Shown here: positions 5,287 through 7,797 of the stretch, in pieces
Layout: every line of letters begins with the position of its first letter
Numbering within the stretch: the first letter of the stretch is position 1
DNA from: Rhodospirillales bacterium
GTDB lineage: Bacteria; Pseudomonadota; Alphaproteobacteria; Acetobacterales; Acetobacteraceae
Assembly: GCA_903644035.1 (NCBI GenBank)
Contig: CAHJXG010000456.1
Coordinates: 1-7,797, forward strand
Direction of reading: 5' to 3'
DNA length: 7,797 bases
Program-made: the position numbers and the translations under genes
The notes under the pieces: generated by a model
What the model was told of the DNA's origin: nothing
Seen by the model: only the letters and a program-made list of their open reading frames with translations
Databases searched by the model: none

Positions 5287-5315
5287 TCTATCGCACGCGG
5301 CGTCACAGAGTTCAA
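5287..5315 (-). promoter_or_regulatory. Weak candidate promoter for the four-cysteine gene
   Basis: Minus-strand TTGAAC (5315-5310, four of six) and GATAGA (5292-5287, three of six) are 17 bases apart, about 45 bases before the start codon. The match is weak and rests on spacing and position. Confidence 0.25.
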
Positions 5316-5388
5316 TAGTATCGAGGAGAAAGACGCGAAACCGTTCAAGTCGAATCCAGAAGAAGAACGGTGATGTTGAGAATAGAAG

Positions 5389-5403
5389 TGATAATCATTT
5401 GCA
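5389..5403 (+). promoter_or_regulatory. Fur-like operator upstream of copy B
   Basis: TGATAATCATTTGCA reads as a 7-1-7 palindrome: TGATAAT, C, ATTTGCA. Against the classical Fur inverted repeat TGATAATnATTATCA it keeps the whole left half and five of seven bases on the right. It contains GATAAT (5390-5395), a good -10-like hexamer, so binding would cover the promoter. It lies about 105 bases before the start of copy B. Confidence 0.4.
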
Positions 5404-5506
5404 TCTGGCTCGTGCGTTGGGGCCGCCTGCAATCAGGCACGTTGGCGCTTGCAGATGAGAGGCATTCGCATTAGGCTCGGCGCCGGTCAGGTGGGCGGGG
5501 ACGAAC

Positions 5507-5995
5507 ATGCGCAACGCGGCGGTCAAGGCGGGATCGACAGACGAACGGGCCGCGCTGCCGGCCGTTGAGGGCGTGCTGCTGTGGTCCATGCGGGCCTGGG
5601 TGCTCGCCCGTTGCCGTGCGGAGGAGCTGCACGTCGAGGAACGGATCGAGGCCGCGTTGGACGGCCTGGGCGCGTCAGAGGCCGGGTGCGGGCTGTGCGG
5701 CTTCATGGACGCCGTGGAGCGTGGGGGCATCCGGCCGATCATGGTCGAGCGGATCTGCGCCCGCCGGCTCACGGCGGATGAACGGGCCCTGCTGGGCGTG
5801 TTCACCTGCACCCAGGCGGGGCGGGCGGCGGAGGCCGTGCAGGCGCTGCGCGGCATGGTCGTGTCGGCCACTGTCGGCACCGCGTTGGAGCGGGCAGCGG
5901 ACGTCGCATTGGCGCTAGGAAGCGCAGGGCACAGGCTTGGCGCCCTGGACGGACCGGCGGGTTCGGCGCCGGAGCTGCGGCCCGCGTTGCACTAG
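5507..5995 (+). CDS. Uncharacterised ~160-residue protein, copy B of a local paralogous pair
   Basis: No named family recognised. The 162-residue product aligns with the protein encoded at 4208-4699. LLWSMRAWVL (24-33) matches LLWCMRMRVM; LGASEAGCGLCGFM (54-67) matches LGAPTASRPLERFM; and the core has Cys84 six residues before ADERALLGVF (90-99). From ADER on, 56 residues align without a gap, with 23 identical by my count. It is predicted cytoplasmic and helical with no signal or membrane segment, and has extra cysteines (36, 61, 64, 101) absent from copy A. The start at 5507 gives a length almost equal to copy A; the upstream GGCGGGG is only a fair ribosome binding site. The upstream region carries a Fur-like palindrome. 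It is convergent with the response regulator gene across a 76-base gap. Confidence 0.8.
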   Translation: MRNAAVKAGSTDERAALPAVEGVLLWSMRAWVLARCRAEELHVEERIEAALDGLGASEAGCGLCGFMDAVERGGIRPIMVERICARRLTADERALLGVFTCTQAGRAAEAVQALRGMVVSATVGTALERAADVALALGSAGHRLGALDGPAGSAPELRPALH

Positions 5996-6071
5996 CCCCG
6001 GCACTCCTGCCCAGCCCACCCAGGCCTTGAGCATCCGCCCGCGCGCTGCTCACCCGGCACGCGTGGAAGCC

Positions 6072-6689
6072 TCACACGATGCCCATCTCGATTGACAGGC
6101 GCACCAGGTCGCCGGTGCGGGCGACGCCGAGCTTGGCCTTGATCCCGCTGCAGGCGTTCGCGACCGTCTTGTAGCTGATCCCAAGCGCCTCCGCGATCTG
6201 CGCCAGGCTCTGGCTGCGGCCGAGCAGGCGCAGGATCTCCAGGTCCCGGCTCGTCAGCCGGTCCACCGGGTTGCCGGTCGCGGCGGTCTGCAGCGCCAGC
6301 TCCTGCGCGATCGCGCCCTCGATGTAGCGACCGCCGGCCGCCACGCGCCGGATCGCCTCCAGCAGCTCCTCCGGCGAGGCGTTCTTGCTGAGGTAGCCGG
6401 CCGCACCGGCCTGCAGGGCCCGGGCGGCGTAAAGCGCCTCGGCGTGCATGCTGAGCACCATGACCCGCGCCGTCGGGTGCTCCAGCAGCACACGGCGCAG
6501 CAGCTCCAGCCCGCCCAGACCCGGCAGGTTGAGGTCGAGCAGCACCACGTCGGGCTGCTCCGCCCGCACCGCCGCCAGCGCCCCGCGTCCCTCGGCGGCC
6601 TCGCTGATCTCCACCCCGGGCAGGGCGGCAAGCAGGCGCCGCAGCCCGGCGCGCACGACGGCATGGTCGTCCACCAGGAGAAACCTCAT
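6072..6689 (-). CDS. Two-component response regulator, NarL/FixJ family
   Basis: DNA-binding response regulator of 205 residues. The receiver domain (1-118) has the acidic pair Asp7-Asp8, phospho-acceptor Asp52 in LLDLNLPGLGG, Ser80 at the switch Thr/Ser position and Lys102 in GYLSKNAS. A LuxR-type helix-turn-helix follows at about 143-200: LTSRDLEILRLLGRSQSLAQIAEALGI, split across the usual positions, then SYKTVANACSGIKAKLGV, with the recognition helix near 172-186. Its ATG overlaps the histidine kinase stop (ATGA), so the kinase and regulator are translated together and form a cognate pair. FlhR of Paracoccus, which activates formaldehyde and methanol oxidation genes, has this architecture; fghA lies close by, which makes a similar role plausible but unproven. 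The C-terminus is convergent with the unknown gene ending at 5995. Confidence 0.95.
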   Translation of the reverse strand: MRFLLVDDHAVVRAGLRRLLAALPGVEISEAAEGRGALAAVRAEQPDVVLLDLNLPGLGGLELLRRVLLEHPTARVMVLSMHAEALYAARALQAGAAGYLSKNASPEELLEAIRRVAAGGRYIEGAIAQELALQTAATGNPVDRLTSRDLEILRLLGRSQSLAQIAEALGISYKTVANACSGIKAKLGVARTGDLVRLSIEMGIV

Positions 6690-7797
6690 GCTGCCGCCGC
6701 CGTGGTCCGGGCGCCGTCCTCCGCCCGGCAGGGCAGGCGTGCCGTCACCACCAGGCCCGTGCCGTCCGGCTTGCCTGCGACGGACAGGGAACCATCGAGC
6801 GCCGCCACGCGCTCGCGCATGCCGGCAAGGCCGAACCCCGGTTCGCTCACGCCCCTCATCCCGATGCCGTCGTCGGACACGCGCACGATCACGCTGTCGT
6901 CCCCGCCCGGCATCACGGCAACCTCGACCCGGCGCGGATGCCCGTGCCGGACGGCATTGCTCAGGCCCTCCTGGGCGACGCGGTAGATCACCGACTTGGT
7001 CGCCTCGTCCAGGCCCTCCTCGTCCACCGCGACCCCGAGCGTGAAGGCGACGGCGGGCCGGTGCGCCTGCCAGAACGCGATGATGTTCCCGAGCGCCGAC
7101 GTAAGCCCGACCTCGACGGGGCTTGCCAGGCGCAGGCGCTTCAGCATGGCCCTGACGTGGCGCTGCATGTGGCCGACCGCCTCGCGGATGGCCAGCGCAC
7201 GCTCCGGGATCAGGGCGTGCTGGCCGGCGGCGGCCGCCTGTCCGATGGCCGCGGCATCAAGCGCCGCGGTGAACAGGAACGGGCCGACCTCGTCGTGCAG
7301 GTCGCGGGCGAGGTCGGCGCGCTCCTCCTCCTGCAGGGTGACGAGCTGCTCATGCAGGCGGCGGTTCTGCGCCTCGGCCAGGCTCAGGCGGGCCACCATC
7401 GCGTTGAAGCCCTGCGTCACCCCCGCCAGTTCCGACAGGCCGGCCTGCGGCAGGCGCACCGCGTATTCACCGGAGCCGACCGCCGCAAGGGCCGTCGAGA
7501 CCCGTCCGAGCGGCTGCAGGGCACGGCCCACGACCAGGCTGACCAGCACGGTGCTCAGCACGCAGGACGAGGCCAGGACGGCCAGGCTGTCCCGGAGCTG
7601 GGTCCAGACCTCGCCGGCCTCGTTCATCGGTTCGGCCTCCAGCACGACCACCCTGCGCCCTGCGTCCGTCCCGGCCGCCAGCCGCTCCGGCGGCAGGTCA
7701 GGGGCGACGAGGCGCACGAACCAGGCCGGCACAGGCTGCGCCGGCCCTGGCAGGGTCGAGGTCACGAGCGCGTGGCCGGCCGCGTCGAGCAGCGCGG
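6686..7797 (-). CDS. Sensor histidine kinase, HisKA_3 type with HAMP domain (N-terminus beyond the window)
   Basis: Membrane sensor kinase, 369 residues visible. The frame continues past the GTG at 7765 to the window edge with plausible protein (LLDAAGHAL before it), so the true start and first membrane helix are outside. The visible order is: end of a periplasmic sensing domain (1-65), a transmembrane helix (about 71-90, LAVLASSCVLSTVLVSLVVG), a HAMP linker (about 91-140), a dimerisation/phosphoacceptor helix with DLHDEVGP (His167) preceded by LQEEERADLAR, and a GHKL ATPase domain with N-box QEGLSNAVRHG (Asn280), G1 box SDDGIGM (307-313) and GFGLAGMRERV (320-330). All catalytic residues are present. 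The ligand sensed is unknown; FlhS/MoxY-like kinases in C1 metabolism have the same domain order. It is overlapped by the response regulator start. Confidence 0.94.
   Translation of the reverse strand, partial: ALLDAAGHALVTSTLPGPAQPVPAWFVRLVAPDLPPERLAAGTDAGRRVVVLEAEPMNEAGEVWTQLRDSLAVLASSCVLSTVLVSLVVGRALQPLGRVSTALAAVGSGEYAVRLPQAGLSELAGVTQGFNAMVARLSLAEAQNRRLHEQLVTLQEEERADLARDLHDEVGPFLFTAALDAAAIGQAAAAGQHALIPERALAIREAVGHMQRHVRAMLKRLRLASPVEVGLTSALGNIIAFWQAHRPAVAFTLGVAVDEEGLDEATKSVIYRVAQEGLSNAVRHGHPRRVEVAVMPGGDDSVIVRVSDDGIGMRGVSEPGFGLAGMRERVAALDGSLSVAGKPDGTGLVVTARLPCRAEDGARTTAAAA

Noticed and set aside
5425..5438. Short hairpin GCCTG-CAAT-CAGGC upstream of copy B
   Set aside because: A five-base stem without a T run is common in GC-rich DNA; not enough to call a terminator or riboswitch.
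1..7797. CRISPR arrays, tRNA or rRNA genes, complete insertion sequences
   Set aside because: No regularly spaced repeats, cloverleaf-like segment, rRNA-like sequence or transposase motif was seen on either strand by eye.

Overview
The window is very GC-rich, with tightly packed and often overlapping genes. The protein types suggest an alphaproteobacterium, probably of the Rhodospirillales (Acetobacteraceae or Azospirillum-like) or a similar methylotrophy-capable lineage. This is inferred from composition and gene content; there is no rRNA or other marker here.

Left part (2-2089, + strand): a three-gene ABC transporter operon of the nitrate/taurine/sulfonate (SsuABC/TauABC) type. It holds a substrate-binding protein cut by the window edge, an inner-membrane permease and an ATPase. 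A class I cytochrome c (2082-2453, - strand) runs convergently into it, and the two genes share 8 bp at their 3' ends. A divergent 192-bp gap leads to a second + strand operon (2646-4155): an EthD-family protein, S-formylglutathione hydrolase (fghA), and a small exported protein of unknown function with an EF-hand-like loop. FghA makes formate from S-formylglutathione in glutathione-dependent formaldehyde oxidation. A soluble cytochrome c and an ABC transporter beside fghA fit the flank of a PQQ methanol/alcohol dehydrogenase (XoxF-type) locus, although no dehydrogenase lies inside this window.

Middle part (4208-5995): a looser region with three small genes and more non-coding DNA. Two are diverged copies of one uncharacterised ~160-residue family, one on each strand (4208-4699 - and 5507-5995 +). 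Between them are a 74-residue four-cysteine protein (5017-5241 -) and a 317-base gene-free stretch containing a perfect 13-bp inverted repeat. Both family members have a Fur/Irr-like palindrome in the likely promoter region, which raises the possibility of iron-linked control.

Right part (6072-7797, - strand): a two-component pair, a membrane histidine kinase (cut by the window edge) followed with ATGA overlap by a NarL/FixJ-type response regulator. Such pairs (FlhS/FlhR-like) control formaldehyde and methanol oxidation genes in related bacteria, so this pair may regulate the left-hand genes.

The most novel material is the paired unknown family with its putative iron-type operators, the four-cysteine protein between the copies, and the exported EF-hand-like protein co-transcribed with fghA.
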